In this document: positions 24,932 to 33,223 of the stretch, piece after piece | Numbering within the stretch: position 1 is the stretch's first letter | Layout of the letters: the number at the start of each line of letters is the position of its first letter | Assembly (NCBI GenBank): GCA_016191435.1 | Contig: JACPOQ010000035.1 | Span: forward strand, 558,001-622,000 | DNA length: 64,000 bases | Direction: 5' to 3' | From: Chloroflexota bacterium | GTDB lineage: Bacteria > Chloroflexota > Dehalococcoidia > Tepidiformales > Tepidiformaceae | Notes under the pieces: model-generated | The model's database searches: none | What the model was told of the DNA's origin: nothing | Seen by the model: the letters and a program-made list of their open reading frames with translations, nothing else | Made by a program: the position numbers and the translations under genes

Positions 24932-25663
24932 GTGCCATCTCCGCGCCTGCGGCCGCTCGTTTCGACCGCGTGGAACGCCGGCCTCGGGCTGCTCTACCCG
25001 GAGCGCTGTGTCGCGTGTGGCGCCTTCGGCGATGCGCTGTGTGGCGCCTGCGAAGCCGCTTTCGTTCCTATCGCGAAGGACGGCGCCTGCCCGAAATGCG
25101 CCGCGAACTGGCCCGGCCCGCTGAACTGTCCCCGCTGCATGCAGCTCGATGCAATCGAATCGGTGCACGCAGCGGTAGATATGACGGGAGCCGCGCGGCG
25201 CGTGGTGCACGGGCTCAAGTACCGCGGCATCCGCTCACTTGCGCCCCGCATGGCGTCGCACATGTCGCCCCTCGCGCACGCCCTCCAGATCGATGCCGCG
25301 CTTGCGGTGCCGCTTCACCGTTCTCGCATGCGCCGGCGGGGATTCAACCAGTCAGAGCTTCTGCTCACTGAACTTGGCTGGCACGCCGGTGCGGGCGCCC
25401 TCATTCGCCGCCGCAAAACACGCACGCAGGTAGGCCGGCACCTGGCCGAACGGCGCGGCAACGTCGCCGGGGCCTTCGCGTACGCGGGCCCGCCGCTCGC
25501 CGGGCTCGCGCTGGCCATCATCGACGACGTGGTGACCACTGGCGCGACCGCGAACGAGTGCGCCCGCGTGCTCCGCGATCACGGGGCCCGCACCGTCTAC
25601 GTCATCGCCTTCGCCCGCGCCAGCTACGACCCGAATCGCGCCAATCCAGCCATGCCCGACTGA
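24932..25663 (+). CDS. ComF family phosphoribosyltransferase-like protein
   Basis: A 243-aa protein with an N-terminal double zinc knuckle (CVACGAFGDALCGAC and CPKCAANWPGPLNCPRC), then a phosphoribosyltransferase fold with the PRPP loop LAIIDDVVTTGATANE. In Bacillus ComF takes part in DNA uptake, and in other bacteria homologues (GntX) are of unclear role. The start GTG at 24932 is my best choice, though no strong ribosome site is present. The frame continues upstream over the divergent moaDE genes and is not coding there. It stands alone, with 135 bp before the MoxR operon. Confidence 0.82.
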   Translation: MPSPRLRPLVSTAWNAGLGLLYPERCVACGAFGDALCGACEAAFVPIAKDGACPKCAANWPGPLNCPRCMQLDAIESVHAAVDMTGAARRVVHGLKYRGIRSLAPRMASHMSPLAHALQIDAALAVPLHRSRMRRRGFNQSELLLTELGWHAGAGALIRRRKTRTQVGRHLAERRGNVAGAFAYAGPPLAGLALAIIDDVVTTGATANECARVLRDHGARTVYVIAFARASYDPNRANPAMPD

Positions 25664-25798
25664 GGCCGCGACGGCCCTGGGGTGCCCGGTTGCGAGAGCG
25701 CGCTGGCACGGCGAGAAGTTAATTCGCCTTTTCCTGACGGGCCATACAATACAGGCACGGCATTCCGCTCGCCGCGCCCAATTCCACCCGGAGCCGCC

Positions 25799-26788
25799 AT
25801 GTCCGCCGGCACGCGAACCCTTTCCTCCCGGGCTGCCGAGGCGGCCGAAACGTTGTCCCGTGTCCGTGCCGAGATCCACCACGTGATCGTCGGCCAGGAT
25901 GTGCTCATCGACCGCCTGCTCATCGGCATGCTGAGCGACGGCCACGTGCTGGTCGAAGGCGTCCCCGGCCTCGCCAAGACGCTCACGGTTTCGACGCTCG
26001 CCCAGGCGCTCGACCTGGCGGCCGTCCGCATCCAGTTCACACCGGACCTGCTTCCCGCCGACCTCATCGGCACGGAGATCTTCAGCCCCAACGACGGTCG
26101 CTTCACGGTCCGCCGCGGCCCGCTGTTCGCCAACATCGTCCTCGCCGATGAAGTGAACCGGGCGCCGGCGAAGGTGCAGTCAGCTTTGCTCGAAGCCATG
26201 CAGGAACGCCAGATCAGCATCGGCGGCGAGACCTTTCCCCTCGACGATCCGTTCCTCGTCATGGCGACCATGAACCCGATCGAGCAAGAAGGTACGTACC
26301 CGCTGCCGGAGGCCCAGCTCGACCGCTTTCTCCTGAAGGTGCGCGTCGACTATCCCAGCCGCCACGAGGAGCGCCAGATCCTCGAGTTGGGGCTGAACGG
26401 CGCCGTCGCGCCCGGTCACGCGGTGGCCTCTCGCGAAGACCTCCGCGTTGCCCGTACTGCCATGCACGAAGTCGCCATCGACGAGGCGCTGAAGGACTAC
26501 ATTGTCCAGATCGTGTACGCCACGCGCCGGCCGGCTGCCTACCGCATGCCCGAGCTGCAGTCGCTCATCGCCTTCGGGGCGTCGCCCCGCGCCAGCATCG
26601 CGCTCGCCCGGACCGCGCGCGCCCACGCCTTCCTCCAGGGCCGCGCCTACACCACGCCGGACGATGTGAAGGCCCTCGCGCACGACGTGCTCCGCCACCG
26701 TATCGTCACGACGTACGAGGCCGAAGCGGAGGAACTCACCACCGACGACCTCATCGACCGTGTGCTGGAAGGCGTCGAAGTACCCTAG
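25799..26788 (+). CDS. MoxR family AAA+ ATPase
   Basis: A 329-aa MoxR ATPase, a chaperone-like AAA+ protein that works with VWA-domain proteins. Walker A is GVPGLAKT, the Walker B region is IVLADEVNRAPAKVQSALLE, and the sensor region is VMATMNPIEQEGTYPLPEAQ. The start ATG has GGAG upstream. A TACAAT box lies at 25745-25750, with only a weak -35. It is the first gene of a tight five-gene operon (MoxR, DUF58, BatD-like, BatA, BatB/C), the classical aerotolerance-type set, probably assembling or stabilising envelope complexes. Confidence 0.93.
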   Translation: MSAGTRTLSSRAAEAAETLSRVRAEIHHVIVGQDVLIDRLLIGMLSDGHVLVEGVPGLAKTLTVSTLAQALDLAAVRIQFTPDLLPADLIGTEIFSPNDGRFTVRRGPLFANIVLADEVNRAPAKVQSALLEAMQERQISIGGETFPLDDPFLVMATMNPIEQEGTYPLPEAQLDRFLLKVRVDYPSRHEERQILELGLNGAVAPGHAVASREDLRVARTAMHEVAIDEALKDYIVQIVYATRRPAAYRMPELQSLIAFGASPRASIALARTARAHAFLQGRAYTTPDDVKALAHDVLRHRIVTTYEAEAEELTTDDLIDRVLEGVEVP

Positions 26789-26803
26789 CGGCGGAGGTTC
26801 GCG

Positions 26804-27754
26804 ATGCTCTGGAAGCGGCGCCGGGACGCACGGCAGGATGGGTTCGCGGGCACGCCTGCCACCGGGCGCCCGGCGGGTATCCCGCAGGAAATGCTCGACC
26901 GTGTCAAAGCGATCGAGATCAAAGCACGGCGACTCGTGAACGACCTCTTCCTCGGCGAATACCAGGCCGTGTTCCGCGGGCGTGGGCTCGAATTCGACGA
27001 ACTGCGCCCCTACACCCCGGGCGACGACGTCCGCTCCATCGATTGGAAAGCCTACGCGCGCACCGGCAAGCCCATGATCCGCCGCTACCGCGAGGACCGC
27101 GACCTCACCGTCGTGTTCGTCGTCGACGTAAGCGCATCCCAATCGGCGGGCGCGCTGCCGCGGACCAAGGGCGACCTCGCCGCCGAGATCTGCGCCGTGC
27201 TCGCGCTCGCGGCGATTCGCAACAAGGACCGCGTGGGCCTGCTCCTGTTCGCGAGCAGGCCGGAGCGCTACGTGCGGCCCTCGGGCGGGTCAACACACGT
27301 GCTCCGCGTCGTGCGCGAGGTCCTCTGGGCCCGCCCGGAGACGCGCGGGACAAATGTCGCAGCGGCGCTCCAATACCTGACTGGCGTGCAAAAGCGCCGC
27401 GCGACGGTGTTCGTGCTGTCCGACTTCCTCGCCGAGGGCTACGCGCGGGAGTTGCGAGCGGCTGCGATCCACCACGACATCATCGCCGTCCGCGTCCGCG
27501 AGCCGATCGATAGCGAGCTCCCCAATGCCGGCATCATTACAGTGCGGGATGCGGAGACTGGTTCGACGGCCGAGGTCGACACTTCCAGCGCCGCCGTGCG
27601 CGAAGCCTACCGCGCCCACGTCGCCGCCATCGACAACGACCGCCGCCACCTGTTCGGCGAGCTCGGCATCGATGAGATCCGCCTCACCGTCGGGGTCGAC
27701 TACGTGCCGGCCCTCCTGCAGTTCTTCAAGCGCCGCTCGGTGGCCGCCGCATGA
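26804..27754 (+). CDS. DUF58 domain protein (VWA-like)
   Basis: A 316-aa protein with the DUF58 signature RGRGLEFDELRPYTPGDDVR and SIDWKAYARTGKP at about 59-90, then a VWA-like fold with DVSAS (108-112). It lies 15 nt downstream of the MoxR gene with its own GGAGG, and overlaps the next gene by 4 nt. MoxR proteins are thought to act on or with DUF58/VWA partners bound to metal ions. There is no membrane helix, so it is probably cytosolic and bridges the ATPase to the membrane VWA proteins encoded downstream. Confidence 0.9.
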   Translation: MLWKRRRDARQDGFAGTPATGRPAGIPQEMLDRVKAIEIKARRLVNDLFLGEYQAVFRGRGLEFDELRPYTPGDDVRSIDWKAYARTGKPMIRRYREDRDLTVVFVVDVSASQSAGALPRTKGDLAAEICAVLALAAIRNKDRVGLLLFASRPERYVRPSGGSTHVLRVVREVLWARPETRGTNVAAALQYLTGVQKRRATVFVLSDFLAEGYARELRAAAIHHDIIAVRVREPIDSELPNAGIITVRDAETGSTAEVDTSSAAVREAYRAHVAAIDNDRRHLFGELGIDEIRLTVGVDYVPALLQFFKRRSVAAA

Positions 27755-28647
27755 TGCGGGCGCTCGTGGCGACTGTGGCGGTAGTGCTCGCGCTCGCCAC
27801 CGTGCTGCCCGCGTCTGCGGATGATGGCGACAACGCGCGGCTCTCCACGGTGAGCGCGCAGATCGGTCAGCAGTCCACGCTGGTGCTTGACGTGGTCACT
27901 CCGAAGGGCGCGACCGTCGAGGTCGACCCGGCAGCGCCGTCGTGGAACGGGGTCGAAGTGATCCGGCTGGTGAGCTCCACGTCCACCGATAGTGGCGGCC
28001 AAACCACTCACCGCCTCGAATTGCTCGTCGCGCCGTTCAGCCTCGGCGCGCTGTCGTTCGCCCCCGCGGTCAACGTGATCCAGGGCGCGGATGTCACGCC
28101 CCGGTCGTTGCCGGCCGTGAAGCTCACCGTGCTCTCGACGCTTGGCGCCAACGCACCGGCCACGCTGAGCCCGCTCGCCCCGCCGCGGTCGATCGCCGGC
28201 GCCGAGTCGCCGCTCCTGATGCCCGCCATCATCTCCGGCGTCGTGCTGGCGGGGCTGCTGGCTGCGGCGTTGGTTGCGCTAGCTGCCGTGGCGCTTCGCC
28301 GCCGTCTGCGCCGCGCAGCCCCGGCGGTGGAGGAGGTCCGAGGGCCGCCTGGCCTCGATGGCGCCGAGCGCCTGCTCGACGTCGACCCCGTGGGCGCCTA
28401 CCGCTCGCTCGCCGCGACCGTCCGCGCGGTGCTCGCGGACCGCTACGGCATCCCCGCGCGCGCCCTCACCACGCTCGAGCTCCAGCGGCGCATGGAGAGT
28501 CACGGCATCGATCGCTGGCAGGCCAGGCTGGTCGGCGGGTTCCTCGATGAGTGCGACGCCGTCGTCTACGCGGGTTACCGCCCCGCCGCTGAACGCCGCA
28601 TGCACGACCTCACCATGGCGCGCGAGATCCTCGGGGAGGGGGCCTGA
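27751..28647 (+). CDS. BatD-like secreted/membrane protein
   Basis: A 298-aa protein with a signal peptide (about 1-23, MMRALVATVAVVLALATVLP then ASA) and a beta-rich extracytoplasmic part to about 150. A transmembrane helix spans about 155-183, followed by Arg-rich residues and a helical cytoplasmic domain (about 200-298). Such genes fill the BatD/DUF4381 place in MoxR operons. The start overlaps the DUF58 stop (ATGA, 27751-27754) and the stop overlaps the BatA start by one base, so the whole unit is translationally coupled. The sequence itself is weakly conserved, so the label rests on topology and position. Confidence 0.72.
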   Translation: MMRALVATVAVVLALATVLPASADDGDNARLSTVSAQIGQQSTLVLDVVTPKGATVEVDPAAPSWNGVEVIRLVSSTSTDSGGQTTHRLELLVAPFSLGALSFAPAVNVIQGADVTPRSLPAVKLTVLSTLGANAPATLSPLAPPRSIAGAESPLLMPAIISGVVLAGLLAAALVALAAVALRRRLRRAAPAVEEVRGPPGLDGAERLLDVDPVGAYRSLAATVRAVLADRYGIPARALTTLELQRRMESHGIDRWQARLVGGFLDECDAVVYAGYRPAAERRMHDLTMAREILGEGA

Positions 28648-29585
28648 TGCGCTTCGCCGACCCGCTCGCCCTTGGGCTCGCCGCGCTCGCGCTGCCGCTG
28701 CTGCTAATCAGCCTCCGCGCTCGCCCGACCCGCGTCGCGGTGCCATCGACGGCCGCGTTCGGGCGGCTGCGCCCCACGCTGCGTTTGCGTGCCGCGCGGG
28801 CGCTGCCTGTGCTTCGCGCCCTGGCGATCGTGCTGCTCGCGGTTGCCCTCGCACGCCCCCGCATCGGCGACGCCAACGCGGTCGTGCCCGCGCAGGGGAT
28901 CGACATCTCACTTTCACTCGATACCTCGGGGAGCATGACCACCAGCCAACTGGGCGCGAAGTCGCGGCTCGAAGCGAGCAAGGACGTCATCCGCGAATTC
29001 ATCAAAGGCCGCAAAGACGACCGCATCGGGCTTGTCATCTTCCAGACCGAGGCGCTCGCCCTTTCGCCCCCGACGCTCGACCACGACGCCCTCGATACCA
29101 TCGTTGCGAAAGCGGACAGCGGCCTGCTGCCGGAAGGGACCGGCATCGGTGTCGGGCTCGCCATGTCGGTCAACATGCTCCGCGAATCCACCGCTGCGAG
29201 CAGGGTGGTGATTCTCCTCACCGATGGGCAACAGAACGCAAGCTCGATCTCGCCCGAGGATGCAGCGGACCTCGCCGAGGCGCTCAAGATCAAGGTCTAC
29301 ACCATCGGCGTGCTGGACCCGAGGGACGCCAATCGTGGCGAAGTCGATGAGAAGCTGCTGAAGTCGATCGCCGACCGCACGGGGGCAAAATACTTCACCG
29401 CGAACAGCCCGAGCGAGCTCGCCGCCGTCTATGACGAGATCGGCAAGCTGGAGACGAGCAGCGTTGGCCGCGAGCGCTTCGAGCAGTTCACCGAACTTGC
29501 GCCGTGGTTCGCAGGCGGTGCTGCCCTTCTCGTTGGCATCGAGCTGCTCCTGGCCGGGACATGGCTGCGGCGGGTGCCCGCATGA
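28647..29585 (+). CDS. VWA domain membrane protein (BatA-like)
   Basis: A 312-aa BatA-type protein. Transmembrane helices lie at about 5-23 and 52-70 and near the C-terminus, enclosing a von Willebrand A domain with a complete MIDAS motif DTSGSM (92-97) and later LLTDGQQN. The VWA domain faces the cytosol or periplasm depending on topology and should bind Mg or Mn. It shares one base with the preceding stop and overlaps BatB/C by 4 nt. In Bacteroides such proteins contribute to oxidative-stress tolerance; here the role is inferred from operon structure. Confidence 0.9.
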   Translation: MRFADPLALGLAALALPLLLISLRARPTRVAVPSTAAFGRLRPTLRLRAARALPVLRALAIVLLAVALARPRIGDANAVVPAQGIDISLSLDTSGSMTTSQLGAKSRLEASKDVIREFIKGRKDDRIGLVIFQTEALALSPPTLDHDALDTIVAKADSGLLPEGTGIGVGLAMSVNMLRESTAASRVVILLTDGQQNASSISPEDAADLAEALKIKVYTIGVLDPRDANRGEVDEKLLKSIADRTGAKYFTANSPSELAAVYDEIGKLETSSVGRERFEQFTELAPWFAGGAALLVGIELLLAGTWLRRVPA

Positions 29586-31414
29586 ACGATCTCAGCTTCG
29601 CCCGCCCGTGGTTCCTGCTCGCGCTGGCGGTGGTGCCCATCGTCTATGGCGCCTGGGCCTGGGGCATGGCCCGCGGCACCCGCCGCGTCCGGTCGATTTC
29701 GCGAGCCGGGGCGGGCGGGCCTCGCTACGCCGCCGTGGCGCTGCTCGCGCTCGCCGCCGCCAGCGCCATCGTCGCACTGGCGCAGCCGCGCTGGGGGACG
29801 CGCACGTCGGTCATCCCGCGGGAGGGCGCCCAGCTCGTCGTAGTGCTCGACGTTTCCCGCAGCATGGGCTCGAAGGACGTCCCGCCCACGCGGCTCGATG
29901 CAGCGAAGGCTGCGATCAATGCCACTCTGAATCGCATGGGCGGCGACCGTGTCGGGCTCGTCATCTTCGCCGGAGATGCGCGCCTGCGCTTCCCGCTGAC
30001 GACCGACTTCACCGCGGCGTCGCAGGTCATCTCGCAGCTCGAGACCGGCTCACTGATCGTCGATGCGGGCACCAGCGCGTCGGCCGGCCTCGACGTGGCC
30101 ATCTCGGCGTTCGACCCGGGATCCGAAGCCGGGAAACTCATCCTCCTCATCACCGATGGCGACGACCTTGGCGATGACCCTGTCGCCGTCGCCCAGCGCG
30201 TGAACGCCTCCGGGATCGAGCTGCTCGTCGCCGGGGCCGGCACCGCCAACGGTGGCACCGTCCCCATCTACGACGCCGCCACACGCCAGCTCATCGACAA
30301 GAAGGACGCCGCCGGCAACGTGCTTGTTTCGAAGCTGAACGAGCCCTTCTTGCGGTCGCTGGCGATCGCCGCCGGCGGCCGGTACATCGGTTCGGACCTC
30401 CGTTCCGTGCCGGGCGCCGTGGAAGGCCGCCTGGCGACTTTGAAGCGCGCGCGCATCGAACGCCAATCGGCATCGCTCCCGGTCGAGCGCTACCAGTGGT
30501 TCGCCGGCGCCGCGCTGGCGCTGCTGGTGCTGGGCTGGCTTGCCGAGCGGCTTCCGCGGCGCGCCGCCCGGCAGGCCTTCGGGATGACCGGCGCCCTGCT
30601 CGTGATGCTCTTGCTCGCCGCGTGTTCGGCGCGCGCCTACGACCTCAACGAAGACGGGCTCAAGGCGTATCGCAGCGGCGATTTCGAGCGCGCCGTCGAA
30701 CTCTTCCTGGAGGCGCGTGCCGAACGCCCCGACAACTCCCAGGTGACCCTCAACCTCGCCGCCGCGCTTCACAGCGCCGGACGTTACGAAGAAGCCACGA
30801 CCACGGCGCGCCGGCTGCTGCAATCGCCCGATGCGGTTACGCGTGGGCGCGCGGAGGCGAGCATCGGCCACCATCGTTTCGCGCTCCAGGACTTGCCGGG
30901 GGCGCTCGAAGCTTTCCGGCAGGCGCTCATCGAGAATCCCAACGACGGCGCATCGCGCCACGACTACGAGGTCGTCCTGCGGCTGCTCAACCCGCAGCCG
31001 CCGGGCGATTCGCAAGTGCAGCAGCCACCCGAAAGCCCGCAGCCCAACGATGCCGGCGCGACGCCGCCACCGGGGCAACCCACTCCAGACACCCAGCCGG
31101 GCGGCTCTCCCGACCCGAATGCCACGACCACCACTGCACCGGGCGCGGAGGGCGCCCAGCCGCAGCCGGGCCAACCGGGGAGCCAGCCGGGCAACGGCCA
31201 GAATGCGCCGGACAACAACCGGCCCGCATCACCGGCCGAGGTCGACCGGCAGCTCCGCGACCTGGATACCCAGATTGCGCGGCTCGTGCAGGAAGCCGGA
31301 GATAACCCGACCGCCTCGCAGGCGCTGGCTATCCTGCAGATGCTTGCGGAGCGCAGCAGGCTCGCCGCCATCCGCGACGCCCTCACCGGCGGCGGCGACC
31401 CCCGGGACTACTAA
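29582..31414 (+). CDS. BatB-BatC fusion: VWA domain plus TPR protein
   Basis: A 610-aa protein combining two Bat functions. The first about 330 residues are a second VWA membrane protein, with TM helices near 8-29 and 48-66 and MIDAS DVSRSM at 90-95. After a further TM, tetratricopeptide-type helices follow (about 350-455; DLNEDGLKAYRSGDFERAVE). A Pro/Gly/Gln-rich linker comes next, then a final helical segment rich in Arg/Leu. In many genomes BatB and BatC are separate genes. The start ATG at 29582 overlaps the BatA stop (ATGA). It is the last gene of the operon. Confidence 0.88.
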   Translation: MNDLSFARPWFLLALAVVPIVYGAWAWGMARGTRRVRSISRAGAGGPRYAAVALLALAAASAIVALAQPRWGTRTSVIPREGAQLVVVLDVSRSMGSKDVPPTRLDAAKAAINATLNRMGGDRVGLVIFAGDARLRFPLTTDFTAASQVISQLETGSLIVDAGTSASAGLDVAISAFDPGSEAGKLILLITDGDDLGDDPVAVAQRVNASGIELLVAGAGTANGGTVPIYDAATRQLIDKKDAAGNVLVSKLNEPFLRSLAIAAGGRYIGSDLRSVPGAVEGRLATLKRARIERQSASLPVERYQWFAGAALALLVLGWLAERLPRRAARQAFGMTGALLVMLLLAACSARAYDLNEDGLKAYRSGDFERAVELFLEARAERPDNSQVTLNLAAALHSAGRYEEATTTARRLLQSPDAVTRGRAEASIGHHRFALQDLPGALEAFRQALIENPNDGASRHDYEVVLRLLNPQPPGDSQVQQPPESPQPNDAGATPPPGQPTPDTQPGGSPDPNATTTTAPGAEGAQPQPGQPGSQPGNGQNAPDNNRPASPAEVDRQLRDLDTQIARLVQEAGDNPTASQALAILQMLAERSRLAAIRDALTGGGDPRDY

Positions 31415-31454
31415 TCGGCACTACCCGCTCGCAATCGCGGTGCCCCGCCGCCGG

Positions 31455-31460
31455 TATACT
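31455..31460 (+). promoter_or_regulatory. -10 box for a leaderless yajQ transcript
   Basis: TATACT at 31455-31460 lies 6 nt before the yajQ ATG, placing the expected start point at or next to the A of the start codon. No ribosome site and no clear -35 are present. It is representative of a pattern seen at many genes in this window. Confidence 0.55.
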
Positions 31461-31466
31461 GGTGCC

Positions 31467-31967
31467 ATGGCGAAAGACGAAACCTTCGATATCACCACCG
31501 GCTGCGACCTCCAGGAGGTCGACAACGCCGTGAACCAGGCGAAGAAAGAGATCAGCACCCGCTTCGACTTCAAAGGCGTACTCGCGGACGTGGAGTACGA
31601 CCGCGCGAAAGCGGCCATCAACATCCACACCGCCGACGAGTACAAGCTCGACTCCATATGGCAGGTGCTCAGCGGGCGGCTCATCGCGCGCAACGTCCCC
31701 GTCCAGAACGTCAAGCGTGGCCCGGCTGCGCCGGCGGCCGGTGGCACCATCCGCCAGGAGATCACCCTCACCCAGGCGATTGAGCCCGATATCGCCCGTA
31801 AGATCGCGAAGTTCATCAAGGACCAGAAGTACAAGAAGGTGCAGGCCCAGGTACAGGGCGACGCCGTGCGCGTCAGCAGCCCCAGCCGCGACGAGCTTCA
31901 GCAGGTAATCACCGCGCTCAAGGGCGAGGACTACGGCATCGAACTCAAGTTCGGGAATTACCGCTAA
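31467..31967 (+). CDS. yajQ: YajQ family nucleotide-binding protein
   Basis: A 166-aa member of the YajQ/DUF520 family, two ferredoxin-like repeats that bind nucleotides; a Xanthomonas homologue binds cyclic di-GMP. Marks are FDITTGCDLQEVDNAVNQAK, the STRFDFKG segment, the central LIARNVPVQNVKRG and the ending YGIELKFGNYR. The length is close to the usual 160-165. It is transcribed away from the Bat operon, and its TATACT box suggests an independent leaderless transcript. The DUF2325-like gene starts 3 nt after its stop. Confidence 0.92.
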   Translation: MAKDETFDITTGCDLQEVDNAVNQAKKEISTRFDFKGVLADVEYDRAKAAINIHTADEYKLDSIWQVLSGRLIARNVPVQNVKRGPAAPAAGGTIRQEITLTQAIEPDIARKIAKFIKDQKYKKVQAQVQGDAVRVSSPSRDELQQVITALKGEDYGIELKFGNYR

Positions 31968-31970
31968 CCG

Positions 31971-32624
31971 GTGCCGAAGGCGCCGCTTCCCATCGACGAT
32001 TGGCTGCTCGCCGAGGGCTTCGAATCCACCTGGGCTCGCCACCAGGCGCGGGCGGTGCTCGAGCAGGCCGGCCTCACGCGGCCGGGAAAGACGGCCATGG
32101 CCGCCGAAAAAGAGGTTCGCGCGCGCCACGCCCTCGCCCGCTACGTCTTACGCACGTGCGGCGACCCGGCCTGCGAGGCGCTCGCCAGGCCCGCCCTCGA
32201 TGGCCGCGTGCTGGTCACCGGCGCCCCGGAGCGTTGCGAAATCTGCGGCGGTTCGAACAACCGGCGTGCGGCCCTGACCATGGCTACCGCCTGCCGCGAC
32301 GCGAGCCTCCGTCACCTGCTCATCGTCGGCGGGACGGCCACGAACCATGCCGAGTTGCGGTCGTTGCTCGCGGGATCGAGCGTGGAACTGCGTTGCGTCG
32401 ATGGCGCCGAGCGCACGCCCACAAAGAAGGACGCGGCGCACGACCTCGAATGGGCCGGCCTGGTCGTCGTCTGGGCATCCACGCCGTTGCCCCACAAGGT
32501 CTCGGTGTCCTATACACAGGACCGCCCGGCCGGGCTGCGGATGATCACCGTCGCTCGTCGCAGCATCTCGGCGCTCTGCGACGCGATCGCGAAAGCGGCC
32601 GCTCAGGGCATGGGCCGCAACTAG
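31971..32624 (+). CDS. DUF2325-like protein with four-cysteine motif
   Basis: A 217-aa protein. The N-terminal half is helical with four cysteines, C63, C68 (TCGDPAC), C89 and C92 (CEICGG), probably a zinc site. The C-terminal half (about 113-205) is a small Rossmann-like domain with LLIVGGTATNHAELRSLL and later LVVVWASTPLPHKVSVSY, resembling DUF2325. The start is GTG at 31971, 3 nt after the yajQ stop, so it is probably cotranscribed. Its function is not known to me; the association with YajQ could suggest nucleotide or RNA binding. Confidence 0.65.
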   Translation: MPKAPLPIDDWLLAEGFESTWARHQARAVLEQAGLTRPGKTAMAAEKEVRARHALARYVLRTCGDPACEALARPALDGRVLVTGAPERCEICGGSNNRRAALTMATACRDASLRHLLIVGGTATNHAELRSLLAGSSVELRCVDGAERTPTKKDAAHDLEWAGLVVVWASTPLPHKVSVSYTQDRPAGLRMITVARRSISALCDAIAKAAAQGMGRN

Positions 32625-32651
32625 AGCGGCCCACCGCGCTACGATGTCCCG

Positions 32652-33140
32652 GTGAAACGCGACAACGCCCTCGGCAGGCTCTCGTGGGACCACCACCACG
32701 GACTGGTGATGGCGCGCCGCATCGCACAGGAGCTGCCCTCAGCCGATAGCGACGAGCTGGCGGCGCTCTACTCGGACCTTCTGGCGTTCTGGGCGGCGGG
32801 ACTCCTGCCGCACTTTCGCGGCGAACAGGAGTGCCTGCTCGCGCGCCTCATCCGCCACGTTGCCCCCGAGGACTCCGCCGTGGGCCGGACGCAGACCGAC
32901 CACCTCTACCTCGAAGCGCTCGTCGCGACCATGCGCGACGCAGACGACATCGCCATCCGCCGCGACGCGCTGGAGCGCTTCGGCGCAACCCTGCAGGCGC
33001 ACATCCGCTGGGAAGAGGACGTGCTGTTCGAACTGGCCCAGCAGGTCTGCGGCCCCGGCGACCTCGCCGCCATCGGCCACGACCTGGAGGAGCAACTGCC
33101 GCCGCTCGCGCCGGCGCCGACGGCCCACAGCCAGCCTTGA
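32652..33140 (+). CDS. Hemerythrin HHE domain protein
   Basis: A 162-aa four-helix bundle of the hemerythrin HHE-cation-binding type, a diiron site for O2, NO or iron handling. Likely ligands are H14-H16 (WDHHHGL), H54 and E58 (HFRGEQE), H84 and E88 (TDHLYLE), and H117 with E121 or E122 (HIRWEED). The start is GTG at 32652, 6 nt after TACGAT (32640-32645), with no ribosome site, so it is probably leaderless. It converges on the P450 gene. The tail after about 145 is Pro/Ala-rich and probably disordered. Confidence 0.86.
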   Translation: MKRDNALGRLSWDHHHGLVMARRIAQELPSADSDELAALYSDLLAFWAAGLLPHFRGEQECLLARLIRHVAPEDSAVGRTQTDHLYLEALVATMRDADDIAIRRDALERFGATLQAHIRWEEDVLFELAQQVCGPGDLAAIGHDLEEQLPPLAPAPTAHSQP

Positions 33141-33223
33141 AGGCGGTGTACCGGGTCTCTGCGCGACGTGCGAAACAGCGTGAACCCGATCCGCGAAGGC
33201 CGCAAAACAGGCGATCCTGAGCC

